Source: Comamonadaceae bacterium (GTDB lineage Bacteria > Pseudomonadota > Gammaproteobacteria > Burkholderiales > Burkholderiaceae_C). From it: a stretch of 64,000 nt of DNA. The notes beneath the pieces were generated by a model that had not been told where the DNA came from, searched no databases, and saw only the letters and a list, made by a program, of their open reading frames with translations. Positions 1 through 8,498 of the stretch are shown here, one piece after another. Made by a program: the position numbers and the translations under genes. Location: the NCBI GenBank assembly GCA_027486755.1, contig JAIXOM010000022.1, positions 1-64,000 of the forward strand. Direction: 5' to 3'. The first letter of the stretch is position 1, and the number at the start of each line of letters is the position of its first letter.

Positions 1-2214
1 GCCCTGGCCATGCCCGGCTTGAATGCGCCCGGCTTGAATGCGCCCGGCTTGAATGCGCCCGGCTTGAATGCGCCCGGCTTGAATGCGCCCGGCTTGAATG
101 CGCCCGGCGCGGCGCCGCCTAGCGGCGCCGCAGCCGCGCCGGATAGCCGCCTTCGGCCGGTATCGAGACCGCAGCCCAACCAGTTCCAGCGCTTTGTGCA
201 GGAGACAACCGGGCGCGCGCTGCCCGTGTATGGCAGTGAGCTGTTCAGTCAGGCCCAGGCCTACGCACCTGATGCGGCCTTGCCAGCGCCGGCAGACTAT
301 GTGCTCGGTGTAGGTGACGAGCTGCGTATCCAGGTCTGGGGTGCGGTGGACTATGTTGGCAACCATGTCATCGACCGTCAGGGCCAAATCAGCCTGCCGC
401 GGGTCGGGGTGGTCACTCTTGCGGGGGTGCCCCTGAACGACATTGAATCGCTCTTGCGTGCGCGTCTGAGCCGGGTGTTTACCAATTTCAGCCTGAGCGC
501 GAGTATGGGACGGCTGCGGGCCATCCAGATCTATGTGGTCGGTCAGGCCCAGCAGCCTGGGACCTATCAGCTCTCGAGCCTGAGCACCTTGATCAACGCG
601 GTTTTTGCCAGCGGCGGCCCCAATGCCAACGGTTCGATGCGCAACATCCAGCTGCGCCGCGCCGGGCAGACCATCACCACCCTGGACCTCTATGAGTTTA
701 TCGGCAAGGGTGACAAGGGCCGCGATGTGTCGCTGCAGACCGGCGATGTGATCGTCATCGCGCCGGCCGGTGCGCGCGTGGCCATCACCGGGGCATTGGA
801 TCAGGCTGCGATTTATGAGCTCAAGCCAGGCGGCAGCTCGCTCGGTGAAGTGCTGGCCCAGGGGGGAGGTCTGCCCGCCCTGGCCGATCCGCGCAAGGCC
901 TTGCTGGAACGTATCCTCAATGACCGTACGCCACCGAGGCAGGTCCTCGATGTCACGCTCGACGCCCTGGGCTTGCAGACCGCCCTGCGCGATGGCGACG
1001 TGCTGACGGTTTTGCCCATCAGCCCTGCATTTTCCAACGCGGTGACCCTGCAAGGGACGGTCGCTCAGTCGCTGCGCTACCGCTGGTTCGAGGGCATGAG
1101 GCTGCTCGATTTGTTGCCCGACCGTGACGCCCTGATCACTCCGGGCTATCACACCCGCAAGAACCTGCTGGTACAAAACCTGCAGACGCTGGCAGCGGGC
1201 GGCAAACTCATCGAGCGGGTGCGGGGGCTGGCCGACGAAATCAACTGGGACTACGCGGTGGTAGAGCGCCTGGACAAGGAGCGCCTGAGCACGCAGGTGT
1301 TGCCCTTTCACCTGGGGCGTTTGGTTCTTAACAAGGACGCTGCCCAAAACCTGCTGCTCCTGCCCGGCGATGTGGTGACGATCTTTAGCAACAACGATTT
1401 GCGTTTGCCGGTCGCCCGTCGCACCCGTCTGGTGCGGCTGGAGGGCGAGGTGGCTGCCCCTGGGATCTACCAGAGCGAGCCGGGCGAAACGATCGCCCAA
1501 TTGATCGCGCGGGTCGGTGGTCTGACCTCGCAAGCCTACCTCTTTGGCACCGAGTTCACCCGAGAGACGGTGCGCCAGCGCCAGCAGGAGAATCTCGACA
1601 CGCTGGTTCGCCGGCTGGAGGCGCAGGCCCAATCGCAGACCACCGGGCAGGTGGCCAATGCCACTGGCGATCGCGCTGCGCAGGTGCAGGCCACCTTGGT
1701 CGCGCAGCAGGCGCAACTGCGCAGCCAGATCGAGCGTCTGAAAGAGCTCAAAAGCAATGGCCGGGTGGCCCTTGAGCTCGACCCCAAGGCCCGTGACCTG
1801 GCCGCGCTGCCAGCCCTGCCGCTAGAGGACGGCGACCGTATCGTGGTGCCGGTCTCGCCGGGTTTTGTGGCGGCCATGGGTTCGGTCAACAATGAAAACG
1901 TGTTTATTCACCGCCAGGGGAAGACCGTGGGCGAGGTCATTCGTGCTGCCGGCCTGACCGAGGACGCAGAACCTGACCAGGCCTTCTTGCTGCGTGCCGA
2001 CGGCAGCATTGTCGCCCGCCGCGATCGTGGTGGGTTCTGGGGGCGGGGCGGCTTTGACACCATCGAGCTGATGCCCGGTGACACTGTGGTGATTCCGGCC
2101 ATGCTCGACCGGGAGAGCCGGTACAACTTCCTAATTCGGGCGGCCAAGGACTGGACCCAGATCCTGGCCAATTTCGGTATTGGCGCAGCCGCGATCAAGA
2201 CCTTGCGCAATTGA
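1..2214 (+). CDS. SLBB-domain polysaccharide export protein (partial at 5' end)
   Basis: Wza-like outer-membrane protein for capsule or exopolysaccharide export. A Poly_export domain lies at about residues 90-165 of the visible protein (DYVLGVGDELRIQVWG), followed by several SLBB-type repeats (for example near IQIYVVGQAQQPGTYQ, VRLEGEVAAPGIYQ and the C-terminal GSVNNENVFIHRQG). The reading frame is open to the window edge. The first ATG at position 10 leads straight into a PGLNA tandem repeat with no signal peptide, so the true start and secretion signal probably lie upstream. With about 737 codons and several SLBB units it is larger than E. coli Wza (about 380 aa). A Wzz-type gene follows 16 bases downstream, which supports a polysaccharide operon. 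Family is clear; substrate unknown. Confidence 0.88.
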   Translation, partial: ALAMPGLNAPGLNAPGLNAPGLNAPGLNAPGLNAPGAAPPSGAAAAPDSRLRPVSRPQPNQFQRFVQETTGRALPVYGSELFSQAQAYAPDAALPAPADYVLGVGDELRIQVWGAVDYVGNHVIDRQGQISLPRVGVVTLAGVPLNDIESLLRARLSRVFTNFSLSASMGRLRAIQIYVVGQAQQPGTYQLSSLSTLINAVFASGGPNANGSMRNIQLRRAGQTITTLDLYEFIGKGDKGRDVSLQTGDVIVIAPAGARVAITGALDQAAIYELKPGGSSLGEVLAQGGGLPALADPRKALLERILNDRTPPRQVLDVTLDALGLQTALRDGDVLTVLPISPAFSNAVTLQGTVAQSLRYRWFEGMRLLDLLPDRDALITPGYHTRKNLLVQNLQTLAAGGKLIERVRGLADEINWDYAVVERLDKERLSTQVLPFHLGRLVLNKDAAQNLLLLPGDVVTIFSNNDLRLPVARRTRLVRLEGEVAAPGIYQSEPGETIAQLIARVGGLTSQAYLFGTEFTRETVRQRQQENLDTLVRRLEAQAQSQTTGQVANATGDRAAQVQATLVAQQAQLRSQIERLKELKSNGRVALELDPKARDLAALPALPLEDGDRIVVPVSPGFVAAMGSVNNENVFIHRQGKTVGEVIRAAGLTEDAEPDQAFLLRADGSIVARRDRGGFWGRGGFDTIELMPGDTVVIPAMLDRESRYNFLIRAAKDWTQILANFGIGAAAIKTLRN
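13..102 (+). repeat. 15-bp coding tandem repeat, 6 copies (PGLNA)
   Basis: Six identical copies of CCCGGCTTGAATGCG run head to tail inside the SLBB gene and encode PGLNA six times, ending in PGAAPPSGAA. The period is a multiple of three, so copy-number change would lengthen or shorten the linker without a frameshift. Perfect identity at DNA level suggests recent expansion by slippage. Confidence 0.95.
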
Positions 2215-2230
2215 TACAAGGCAAGGACGC

Positions 2231-3400
2231 ATGAACGACTCCAACCTATCCAGCGTGCCTGAAGACGAGGAGATCAGTCTGCTCGATCTGCTGCAGACGG
2301 TCGCCGACAACCTCAGGCTGCTCATCCTGGGCCCTTTGCTCGCGGGCCTGGCAGCACTGGGCATCGCCTTTGCCGTTGCGCCGACCTACACCGCTACGGT
2401 GCGTTTCCTGCCGCCGCAGCAGCAGCAAAGCGCGGCGGCGAGCATGCTCGCCAGTTTGGGCGCCCTCGGTGGCCTGGCTGGTGCGGCCTCAGGCCTGAAG
2501 AATCCCTCAGATCAGTACCTGGCCTTCATCAAGAGCCGCACCGTGCAGGATGCGCTGATCGACCGCTTTGACCTGATCAAGCGCTACGAGGCGGATCTGC
2601 GGGATGATGCACGCAAGGCCTTGCAGGCCACCGCCCGCGCCAGCAGCGGCAGCAAGGACGGCCTGATCACGGTGGAAGTGGACGACAAGGACCCCAAATT
2701 CGCCGCCCAGCTGGCCAATGCCCATGTGGAGGAATTACAAAAGCTGATGGCCCGACTGGCGGTCACAGAAGCGCAGCAGCGCCGGGTTTTTTTTGAGAAG
2801 CAGTTGCAGTCCGCCAAGGACAATCTGACCCGGGCCGAGCAGGCGCTCAAGGCCAGTGGCGTCAACAGCAGTGCGCTCAAGACCAGCCCGCAGGCGGCCG
2901 TCGAGGGGGTGGCGCGGCTGCGCGCTGGCATCACCGCGCAGGAGATCAAGATCGCCAGCATGCGGGGCTTTCTCAGCGAGACTGCGCCCGAATTCCGTCA
3001 AGCGCTGACCGAGCTGTCGGCCATGCGCACCCAGCTTGCGAGGGCTGAGGCGCAGGAGCCGCAGAGCGCTGGCGGCAGCGACTATGTGGCGCGCTACCGT
3101 GACTTCAAATACTACGAGACCCTGTTCGACCTGTTTGCCAAGCAGTATGAAGTGGCGCGGGTCGACGAGAGCCGCGAGGGTGCGGTTATTCAGATCTTGG
3201 ATGCGGCCCAGCCACCCGAGCGCAAGTCCAAGCCTAAGAAGGCGCTGATTGCGGTCATCACCACGCTGGCGGTCGGCTTTGCGCTCTTGCTCTTCGTGTT
3301 TGTGCGCCAGGCCCTGGCCAATGCCAGCCGCAATCAGGAGTCGGCCGAAAAGCTCAGTCGCCTCAAGACGGCATTCGGGCGAGCGCTCGGCCGGGGCTGA
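2231..3400 (+). CDS. Wzz/chain-length determinant family protein (polysaccharide co-polymerase)
   Basis: 389 aa inner-membrane protein expected to set polysaccharide chain length or couple synthesis to the SLBB export protein encoded just upstream. The start is the ATG after AAGGACGC; an in-frame upstream codon lies inside the previous gene. Topology is typical: a cytoplasmic N-terminus, TM1 at about residues 30-50, a large periplasmic helical region with a Gly/Ala-rich stretch (LASLGALGGLAGAASG), the Pro-containing segment AAQPPERKSKPKKAL, then TM2 at about 335-360. There is no C-terminal Walker kinase domain, so it is a Wzz-like PCP rather than a Wzc tyrosine kinase. Its stop codon sits inside a 15-bp tandem repeat. 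Confidence 0.85.
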   Translation: MNDSNLSSVPEDEEISLLDLLQTVADNLRLLILGPLLAGLAALGIAFAVAPTYTATVRFLPPQQQQSAAASMLASLGALGGLAGAASGLKNPSDQYLAFIKSRTVQDALIDRFDLIKRYEADLRDDARKALQATARASSGSKDGLITVEVDDKDPKFAAQLANAHVEELQKLMARLAVTEAQQRRVFFEKQLQSAKDNLTRAEQALKASGVNSSALKTSPQAAVEGVARLRAGITAQEIKIASMRGFLSETAPEFRQALTELSAMRTQLARAEAQEPQSAGGSDYVARYRDFKYYETLFDLFAKQYEVARVDESREGAVIQILDAAQPPERKSKPKKALIAVITTLAVGFALLLFVFVRQALANASRNQESAEKLSRLKTAFGRALGRG

Positions 3401-3437
3401 CAGAGGCGGGGCTGACAGAGGCGGGGCTGACAGAGGC
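3393..3437. repeat. 15-bp tandem repeat, 3 copies, over the wzz stop codon
   Basis: Three perfect copies of GGGGCTGACAGAGGC begin in the last codons of the Wzz-type gene, so its TGA stop is inside the first copy and is repeated in the others. The array occupies most of the short convergent gap before the pyroglutamyl peptidase gene. Confidence 0.93.
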
Positions 3438-3471
3438 GGGGGCCGTGCCTGCCGATCGCAGGCGCTGCCCG

Positions 3472-4134
3472 TCAGCTGATTTTTCCGCCGACTTGCTTGA
3501 TGTCGACTGGGGTGCTCAGCGCGGTCAGCGCGATGATCCGCAGCGCCTGAACCATGTCGTCCAGGCTTAGGCTGGGCGAGCCCTGCTGCGGCAGCCAGGG
3601 CAGATGCACAAAGCCAGCCGCTACCCCTTTGTGGCTTGGGTCTTGGGCGGAGCGCTCGGCCAGCGCATGCATCAGGCTGTAGAACACATGGTTGCAGACA
3701 AAGGTACCAGCGGTGTTGGAGACCTCAGCGGGAAGATCAGCTTCGGTCAGAGCCTGCACACAGGCCTTCAGGGGCAGACTGCTGAAATAGGCGGCGGGGC
3801 CGCCGGCCACGATGGGCTCATCAATAGGCTGGCGGCCAGCGTTGTCGGCAATGCGAGCGTCGTCCAGGTTAATCGCCACCCGTTCCAGCCCTATCTTGTC
3901 GCGACCGCCCGCCTGCCCCAGGCAAAGCACCAGCGCTGGCAGTGGCCCGCTGAGAAGATCGAGCAGTTTGGAGCGGGCCACACCGAATTGGGTAGGCAGG
4001 CAGTGGGCTGCGATGGTTCGGCCCGCCAGGGCCTGCCGATCCAGCGCCTGCACGACCAGCGCACTGGGGTTTAGGCTCTGATGCTCGCCGAAGGCGTCAA
4101 AGCCAGTGATCAGGATCTGGCCTGCCAGGCTCAG
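3472..4134 (-). CDS. pcp: Pyroglutamyl-peptidase I (C15 family)
   Basis: Cytoplasmic cysteine peptidase that removes N-terminal pyroglutamate. All catalytic neighbourhoods are visible: ITGFDAFGEHQSLNPS near the N-terminus, GLERVAINLDDARIADN (Glu about 84), SNTAGTFVCNH (Cys about 147) and AAGFVHLPWLPQQ (His about 177). A start at the GTG at 4053 would delete the conserved ITGFDAFG segment, so the true start must lie upstream. No ATG or GTG is available in frame before the response-regulator gene. The best candidate is CTG at 4134-4132, overlapping that gene's TGA stop by 4 bases (CTGA) and giving 220 aa, the normal family length. It would be translationally coupled to the regulator. Family is sure; the start is uncertain. 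Confidence 0.85.
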   Translation of the reverse strand: MSLAGQILITGFDAFGEHQSLNPSALVVQALDRQALAGRTIAAHCLPTQFGVARSKLLDLLSGPLPALVLCLGQAGGRDKIGLERVAINLDDARIADNAGRQPIDEPIVAGGPAAYFSSLPLKACVQALTEADLPAEVSNTAGTFVCNHVFYSLMHALAERSAQDPSHKGVAAGFVHLPWLPQQGSPSLSLDDMVQALRIIALTALSTPVDIKQVGGKIS

Positions 4135-4712
4135 ACCAGCCCCCGGGTGCGGGCCAGGTGGCTGGCCTGCGAACGGCTCTTGACGTTCATGCGTCTAAAC
4201 AGGCGCCAGAGGTGAACCTTGACGGTGTGCTCGCTGATCTTGAGCTCGTCGGCGATGTCCCGGTTGCTCAGCCCGCGGTCGAGCATGATCAGCAACTGCT
4301 TTTGCCGCTTGGACAGCTTTTCTGGCGCTGATCCTGTCTCTTCGCCGCCTTGCATCAGGAGCGCTTTGAGCTGCTTGGTGATTTCGGCCGCGCCGGCTGA
4401 TTTGGTCACGAAGGCCTCGGCGCCGGCCTCCATAGCCAGGTCCTCATAGTCCTGGGCAGCGGCTGCAGACAGCACCACCAAAGGCACTTCGGGCAGTTGC
4501 TGCTTGAGCTCGCGCACGCCGGACACACCGTGGGTGTCGGGCAGCTTGAGATCCAGGCAGATCAGTTCGGGCTGGCCATGCGCCTGGACCGCAGGCGCAA
4601 CCGCCGCCAGCCGGTCGAGCTCAACCACATTGAATTTGCTGTCCAGACGGCGGATCAGCATGACCACCGCCTCGCGCAGCAGTGGATGGTCGTCCACAAC
4701 AAAAATGCTCAT
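4131..4712 (-). CDS. LuxR/NarL-family response regulator (orphan)
   Basis: 193 aa two-component regulator. The receiver domain spans residues 1-120: acidic pair D7-D8 in VVDDHP, phospho-acceptor D54 in ICLDLKLP and the conserved Lys in VTKSAG. The C-terminal LuxR-type helix-turn-helix is at about 131-188 (LSKRQKQLLIMLDRGLSNRDIADELKISEHTVKVHL, seen as LSxRQ and SNRDIA...SEHTVKVHL segments). No sensor kinase is encoded nearby. It follows trpS after a 154-base gap and overlaps the start of the pyroglutamyl peptidase gene. Target genes cannot be inferred. Confidence 0.9.
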   Translation of the reverse strand: MSIFVVDDHPLLREAVVMLIRRLDSKFNVVELDRLAAVAPAVQAHGQPELICLDLKLPDTHGVSGVRELKQQLPEVPLVVLSAAAAQDYEDLAMEAGAEAFVTKSAGAAEITKQLKALLMQGGEETGSAPEKLSKRQKQLLIMLDRGLSNRDIADELKISEHTVKVHLWRLFRRMNVKSRSQASHLARTRGLV

Positions 4713-4866
4713 GGGAGTCCGTCAATTTGAAAGGGTTATTGAAAGAGTAAACGGTCTCGGTCAGAACTCGCATTCCACTCTGGAAATTACTTAGGTTCCT
4801 AGTGAAACGAAGGGCAATGATAAAGCATTTTCACAATTCACGGAGCGACGAGTTGAACACTTTTTT
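4713..4866. promoter_or_regulatory. AT-rich spacer upstream of the response regulator
   Basis: This 154-base gap between trpS and the leftward response regulator is notably AT-rich for this window and probably carries the regulator's promoter. I could not fix a convincing -35/-10 pair. Confidence 0.35.
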
Positions 4867-6180
4867 CTAGTCTTGCTTAGACTTCTGAGCCAGCTTCAAG
4901 GCCTGCAAAGCCTGCTCCAGGGCAGGCTGCAGCGAGGGCTCCAGCGGTTCAAATGCCGTTGCATGGCTTTGAAGAACAGAGATATCGCCCTGTTTGAGCC
5001 TGCCCACCAGGGCGCCTGCTTCTTGCGGCGAGGCCAAACCCAGGCTTTGCAACAGCACATCGCCATCGACCGATAGCAGCTTGAAATAAAACTTTCCGTC
5101 ACTCTCACGGTACTGTTTGATGCTTGCCAAAGCTTGCGTTGCAGAGCTTCTCTCGCCTGAGATCTGACCCGCCGAGCGAAGGCTGCGCAAGCCCACCACC
5201 TGCCTGAGCTCGGCCATGAAGGGGGTGGCGATTTGCCGCGCCTTGCTGGCGCCGGCCTGCAAGATGTCTTCGATCTGGCCGGGCTGGGACATCAGACGAT
5301 CGTAGGAATCACGCATCGGCGCAATTTCCCGGTCTATGCGCTCGAACAGCATTTGCTTGGCGTCGGCCCAGGCGATGCCATCGGCATAAGCCTGACGCAG
5401 GACCTGCGTTTCTTCGGCACTGGCAAACGCGCGGTAGATCTCGAACAGCGCCGAGCCCTCGGCGGCCTTGGGCTCGCCGGGCTTGCGCGAATCCGTCAGC
5501 ATCGATGCGATCTGCTTGCGCAAGACCTCGCGCCCAGCGAACAAAGCGATGGTGTTGTCATAGCTCTTGCTCATCTTGCGCCCATCCAGCCCGGGCAGCG
5601 TGGCCACCGACTCTTCAATCGCCGCCTCGGGCAGCACCAGGTGCTTGCCGTAGAGGTGGTTGAAGCTGGCGGCCATGTCACGCGCCATCTCGATGTGCTG
5701 GATCTGATCACGCCCGACCGGCACCTGATGCGCTTTGAAAATCAGGATGTCGGCGGCCATCAGCACCGGGTACATGAACAGGCCCACCGTCACATCGAAA
5801 TCTGGATCGCTGCCTGCGCTGGTGTTCTTGTCGACCTGGGCCTTGTAGGCATGGGCCCGGTTGAGCAGGCCCTTGCCCGTCAGGCAGGTGAGGAACCAAG
5901 TCAGCTCAGGAATCTCGGGAATGTCCGACTGCCGGTAGAAGGTCACCCGCTCGGGATCGAGCCCGGCGGCCAGCCAGGTCGCCGCAATCTCCAGCGTCGA
6001 GCGTTGTATCCGCTCGGGCTCGCCAACCTTGATCAAGGCGTGGTAGTCAGCCAGGAAATAAAAGCTCTGCACCCCGTCCAGTCGACTCGCCTGGACTGCT
6101 GGGCGTATCGCGCCCACATAGTTGCCCAGGTGGGGCGTGCCCGAGGTGGTGATGCCGGTCAGTACGCGCAAGTTCTTCAT
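4867..6180 (-). CDS. trpS: Tryptophan--tRNA ligase with YegP-like C-terminal extension
   Basis: Class I aminoacyl-tRNA synthetase charging tRNA-Trp. The HIGH-type motif is SGTPHLGNYVG (about residues 12-22) and the KMSKS loop is GRKMSKSYDN (about 200). At 437 aa it is roughly 100 residues longer than the E. coli enzyme (about 334). The extra part begins after the usual C-terminal helix (RQVVGLRS) and contains FYFKLLSVDGDVLLQSLGL followed by SPQEAGALVGRLK (about 360-395), which resembles the small beta-rich YegP/DUF1508 repeat, then a Gln/Leu-rich helix. Such extensions are, to my knowledge, seen in other Burkholderiales TrpS proteins; their role is unknown. The ATG lies 17 bases after the M50 protease stop, suggesting co-transcription. 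Confidence 0.95.
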   Translation of the reverse strand: MKNLRVLTGITTSGTPHLGNYVGAIRPAVQASRLDGVQSFYFLADYHALIKVGEPERIQRSTLEIAATWLAAGLDPERVTFYRQSDIPEIPELTWFLTCLTGKGLLNRAHAYKAQVDKNTSAGSDPDFDVTVGLFMYPVLMAADILIFKAHQVPVGRDQIQHIEMARDMAASFNHLYGKHLVLPEAAIEESVATLPGLDGRKMSKSYDNTIALFAGREVLRKQIASMLTDSRKPGEPKAAEGSALFEIYRAFASAEETQVLRQAYADGIAWADAKQMLFERIDREIAPMRDSYDRLMSQPGQIEDILQAGASKARQIATPFMAELRQVVGLRSLRSAGQISGERSSATQALASIKQYRESDGKFYFKLLSVDGDVLLQSLGLASPQEAGALVGRLKQGDISVLQSHATAFEPLEPSLQPALEQALQALKLAQKSKQD

Positions 6181-6197
6181 GGTGATCCAGGGTTTAG

Positions 6198-6869
6198 TCA
6201 GGGTCCGAGCAGCCAGGCCAGTGGCTTGAGCAGGGTGGCTATGGCCTGGTAGCTCAGGTCCATCAGAGGTCGCATCCAGAGCTGGCTGACCACGCCGGTC
6301 AGCACCAAGGCCATGACGATGAAAAAGCCCCAGGGCTCAATGCGCGAGAGCAGCACCGCCTGGCGCCAGGGCAGCAGGCCCACCAGAATGCGGCCACCAT
6401 CGAGTGGCGGCAGTGGAAACAGATTGAAGGCGAACATCACCAGGTTGACCAAGACGCCGGCCTTGCACATCTCGAGGAAGAATTTCTCGCTCACGCCCGC
6501 GCTGCCCAGCAGGTAAAAAGCGGCACCCCAAGCCAGGGCCTGCAGAAAATTCACTCCCGGCCCTGCCAGCGCGACCCAGATCATGTGTTGCTTGGGTTTG
6601 CGCAGCCGACCAAAGTCGACCGGCACCGGCTTGGCATAGCCAAACAGAAAACTGCCGCTGGTGGCGAAGTAGAGCAGCACTGGCATCAGCACCGTGCCTA
6701 TGGGGTCGATGTGGTGCAGCGGGTTGAGGGTCAAGCGCCCCATCTGCCAGGCGGTGGGGTCGCCAAAGTAGCGGGCCGCATAGCCGTGGGCGGCCTCGTG
6801 TACCGTGATGGCAAACAGCACTGGCAGCGCGTACAAGGCCACCGTCTGCATCAGTTGGGCGAAATCCAT
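6198..6869 (-). CDS. Site-2-protease family M50 zinc metalloprotease
   Basis: 223 aa integral membrane protein. The zinc motif HEAAH (HExxH) lies at about residues 24-28 in TVHEAAHGYAARYFGD. The second metal-ligand region is FNLFPLPPLDGGRIL near residues 160-175, giving the Asp of the NxxPxPxxDGG signature. Several hydrophobic segments surround both. Lacking PDZ and CBS domains, it belongs to the short M50 group that in Burkholderiales is often found next to trpS and a YciO-type gene, as here. The substrate is unknown. Confidence 0.88.
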   Translation of the reverse strand: MDFAQLMQTVALYALPVLFAITVHEAAHGYAARYFGDPTAWQMGRLTLNPLHHIDPIGTVLMPVLLYFATSGSFLFGYAKPVPVDFGRLRKPKQHMIWVALAGPGVNFLQALAWGAAFYLLGSAGVSEKFFLEMCKAGVLVNLVMFAFNLFPLPPLDGGRILVGLLPWRQAVLLSRIEPWGFFIVMALVLTGVVSQLWMRPLMDLSYQAIATLLKPLAWLLGP

Positions 6870-6916
6870 ACCGGGATTGTCTCAGAGGCCGGTTGCTGAG
6901 CTGCGGCGCGGGCTGC

Positions 6917-7555
6917 CTAGTGCAGGCCGATGGCAGCCAGGCTGCCCCGCCCAGCCCTGATCAGTTCAGGCTCCAGGCCCCGGCCCATGGGCACCAGATC
7001 GATGACCGTGGTGGGCTCGAGCGGGCACGCTCCGGCCTCGACCACGCCGGCCAATTCATGTTCCAAGTGCTGACGGATCTGGCCCGCATCAGCCAGCGGC
7101 TCGCCCTGCCCCGGCAGGATCAGCGTGGTCGACAGCAGGGCCGATCCGTGCTCCTCCAGCAAGGCCTGTAGGACGCGGTGCTCAGGAACGCGCAGGCCTA
7201 TGGTCTTGCGTGAAGGGTGGCTGAGCCGACGCGGCACTTCCTTGCTCGCATCAAGGATGAAGGTATAGGGCCCCGGGGTGGCCGCCTTGAGCAGGCGGAA
7301 CTGGCGGTTGTCGACCCGCGCAAAGCTGGCCAACTCGCTCAGGTCGCGGCACAGCAGGGTCAGATGATGGCGCTCGTCGACGCCCCGTATGCGCCGCAGC
7401 TTGTCGGCTGCCGGTTTGTCGTCGAGGTGGCAGACCAAGGCGTAACTCGAGTCGGTGGGCACGGCCAGCACACCGCCAGTGGCAAGTAACTCACAGGCCC
7501 GCTTGAGCAGGCGCCTCTGCGGATTGTCGGGGTGGATGTCAAACAGCTGGGCCAT
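6917..7555 (-). CDS. YrdC/Sua5/YciO-family L-threonylcarbamoyladenylate synthase-like protein
   Basis: 212 aa soluble protein with the Sua5-YciO-YrdC fold. Visible hallmarks are ACELLATGGVLAVPTDSSYAL near the N-terminus, a KLRRIRGVDERHHLTLLCRDLSELA segment, ATPGPYTFIL and TIGLRVPEH. These match the YciO branch rather than the tRNA t6A synthase TsaC, because the K-x-R motif context is RRIRG...RHHLTLL. The t6A function is therefore not proved. It lies between the PHP/EamA pair and the M50 protease, all leftward. Confidence 0.85.
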   Translation of the reverse strand: MAQLFDIHPDNPQRRLLKRACELLATGGVLAVPTDSSYALVCHLDDKPAADKLRRIRGVDERHHLTLLCRDLSELASFARVDNRQFRLLKAATPGPYTFILDASKEVPRRLSHPSRKTIGLRVPEHRVLQALLEEHGSALLSTTLILPGQGEPLADAGQIRQHLEHELAGVVEAGACPLEPTTVIDLVPMGRGLEPELIRAGRGSLAAIGLH

Positions 7556-7592
7556 GATCTGGGCGCGAGCGGGGCGCTTGTGGACAAGCGTC

Positions 7593-8498
7593 TCAGGCCG
7601 GCTCAGGAAGGGCTTGCCGCGCCGACCGCGTCTGCCGCAGTGTCAGCCAGGCACCGCCCGCGCCGCAAGCGGCGATCACGCACATGCCCAGCAGCGACCA
7701 GCCATCGGGCGTGTGGGAAAAAACCAGCCAGCCCCCCAGCACCGCAAAAGCAATCTGCGCATACATATAGGGCGCCATGGTGGCCACGGCTGTGCGCTCG
7801 AAGGCCAGAATCAGCAAGAAATGGCCGATGGCGGCTGTCAGGCCCATGATGACCATCAAGCCCCATTGCACGGCGCTAAGTTCGGTCCAGACCCAGGGCA
7901 GCGCCACCGAGGACACCAAGGTGCCGACCCAGCCGGTGTACAGGTGCATGGTCAGCGGATCTTCGCTGCGCACCATGCGGCTGGTCAGCAACTGAAAACA
8001 AGAATTGAGCACCAGCACACCCAATGGCAGCAGCGCCACCCCGGTAAAGGTTTCGGCGCCGGGACGAATGATGATCAAGGCGCCGGAAAACCCGCCCACC
8101 ACCAGCAGCCAGCGCATGGGCGAGACCGCCTCTTTGAAGATGAGTGCTGCCAGAACTGTGATCAGCAAGGGCACCAGCGAGACGATGGCGGTAAATTCTG
8201 CCACCGCAATATGCTGCAGGGCTACAAAGGCTCCCAGGCTGCTGGTCACCAGCAGCAGCCCACGCAGCAACTGCAACCAGGGGCTGGCGGTGCGCCAGAT
8301 TGACAGTCCCCGCCGTGGCGCCAGCACGGCGGTGGTAAACAGGGCCTGGAAAAAATAGCGGAACCATAAGGCCATGAGCATCGGCACTGTGCCCAGCACC
8401 AGCTTGGTGACGGTGTCGAGCGTGGCGAACAGGGCTACTGCGCCCAGGGTCAGCCCTATCCCTGCCAGCGCCGAGGGCGAGGCGGCTGCCGCCCTCAC
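7593..8498 (-). CDS. EamA/DMT-family transporter
   Basis: About 301 aa inner-membrane protein with ten predicted hydrophobic segments in two EamA repeats (first near GIGLTLGAVALFATLDTVTK, second after VGTLVSSVALPWVW). The family exports metabolites such as amino acids; no substrate can be named. The chosen start is GTG at 8498, overlapping the stop of the PHP gene as GTGA and preceded by AAGAG eight bases upstream. An in-frame TTG at 8525 would add nine residues. The overlap predicts translational coupling. Confidence 0.85.
   Translation of the reverse strand: MRAAAASPSALAGIGLTLGAVALFATLDTVTKLVLGTVPMLMALWFRYFFQALFTTAVLAPRRGLSIWRTASPWLQLLRGLLLVTSSLGAFVALQHIAVAEFTAIVSLVPLLITVLAALIFKEAVSPMRWLLVVGGFSGALIIIRPGAETFTGVALLPLGVLVLNSCFQLLTSRMVRSEDPLTMHLYTGWVGTLVSSVALPWVWTELSAVQWGLMVIMGLTAAIGHFLLILAFERTAVATMAPYMYAQIAFAVLGGWLVFSHTPDGWSLLGMCVIAACGAGGAWLTLRQTRSARQALPEPA

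Noticed and set aside
3604..4081. Rightward frames opposite pcp
   Set aside because: Antisense to conserved catalytic motifs of pyroglutamyl peptidase, no similarity of their own.
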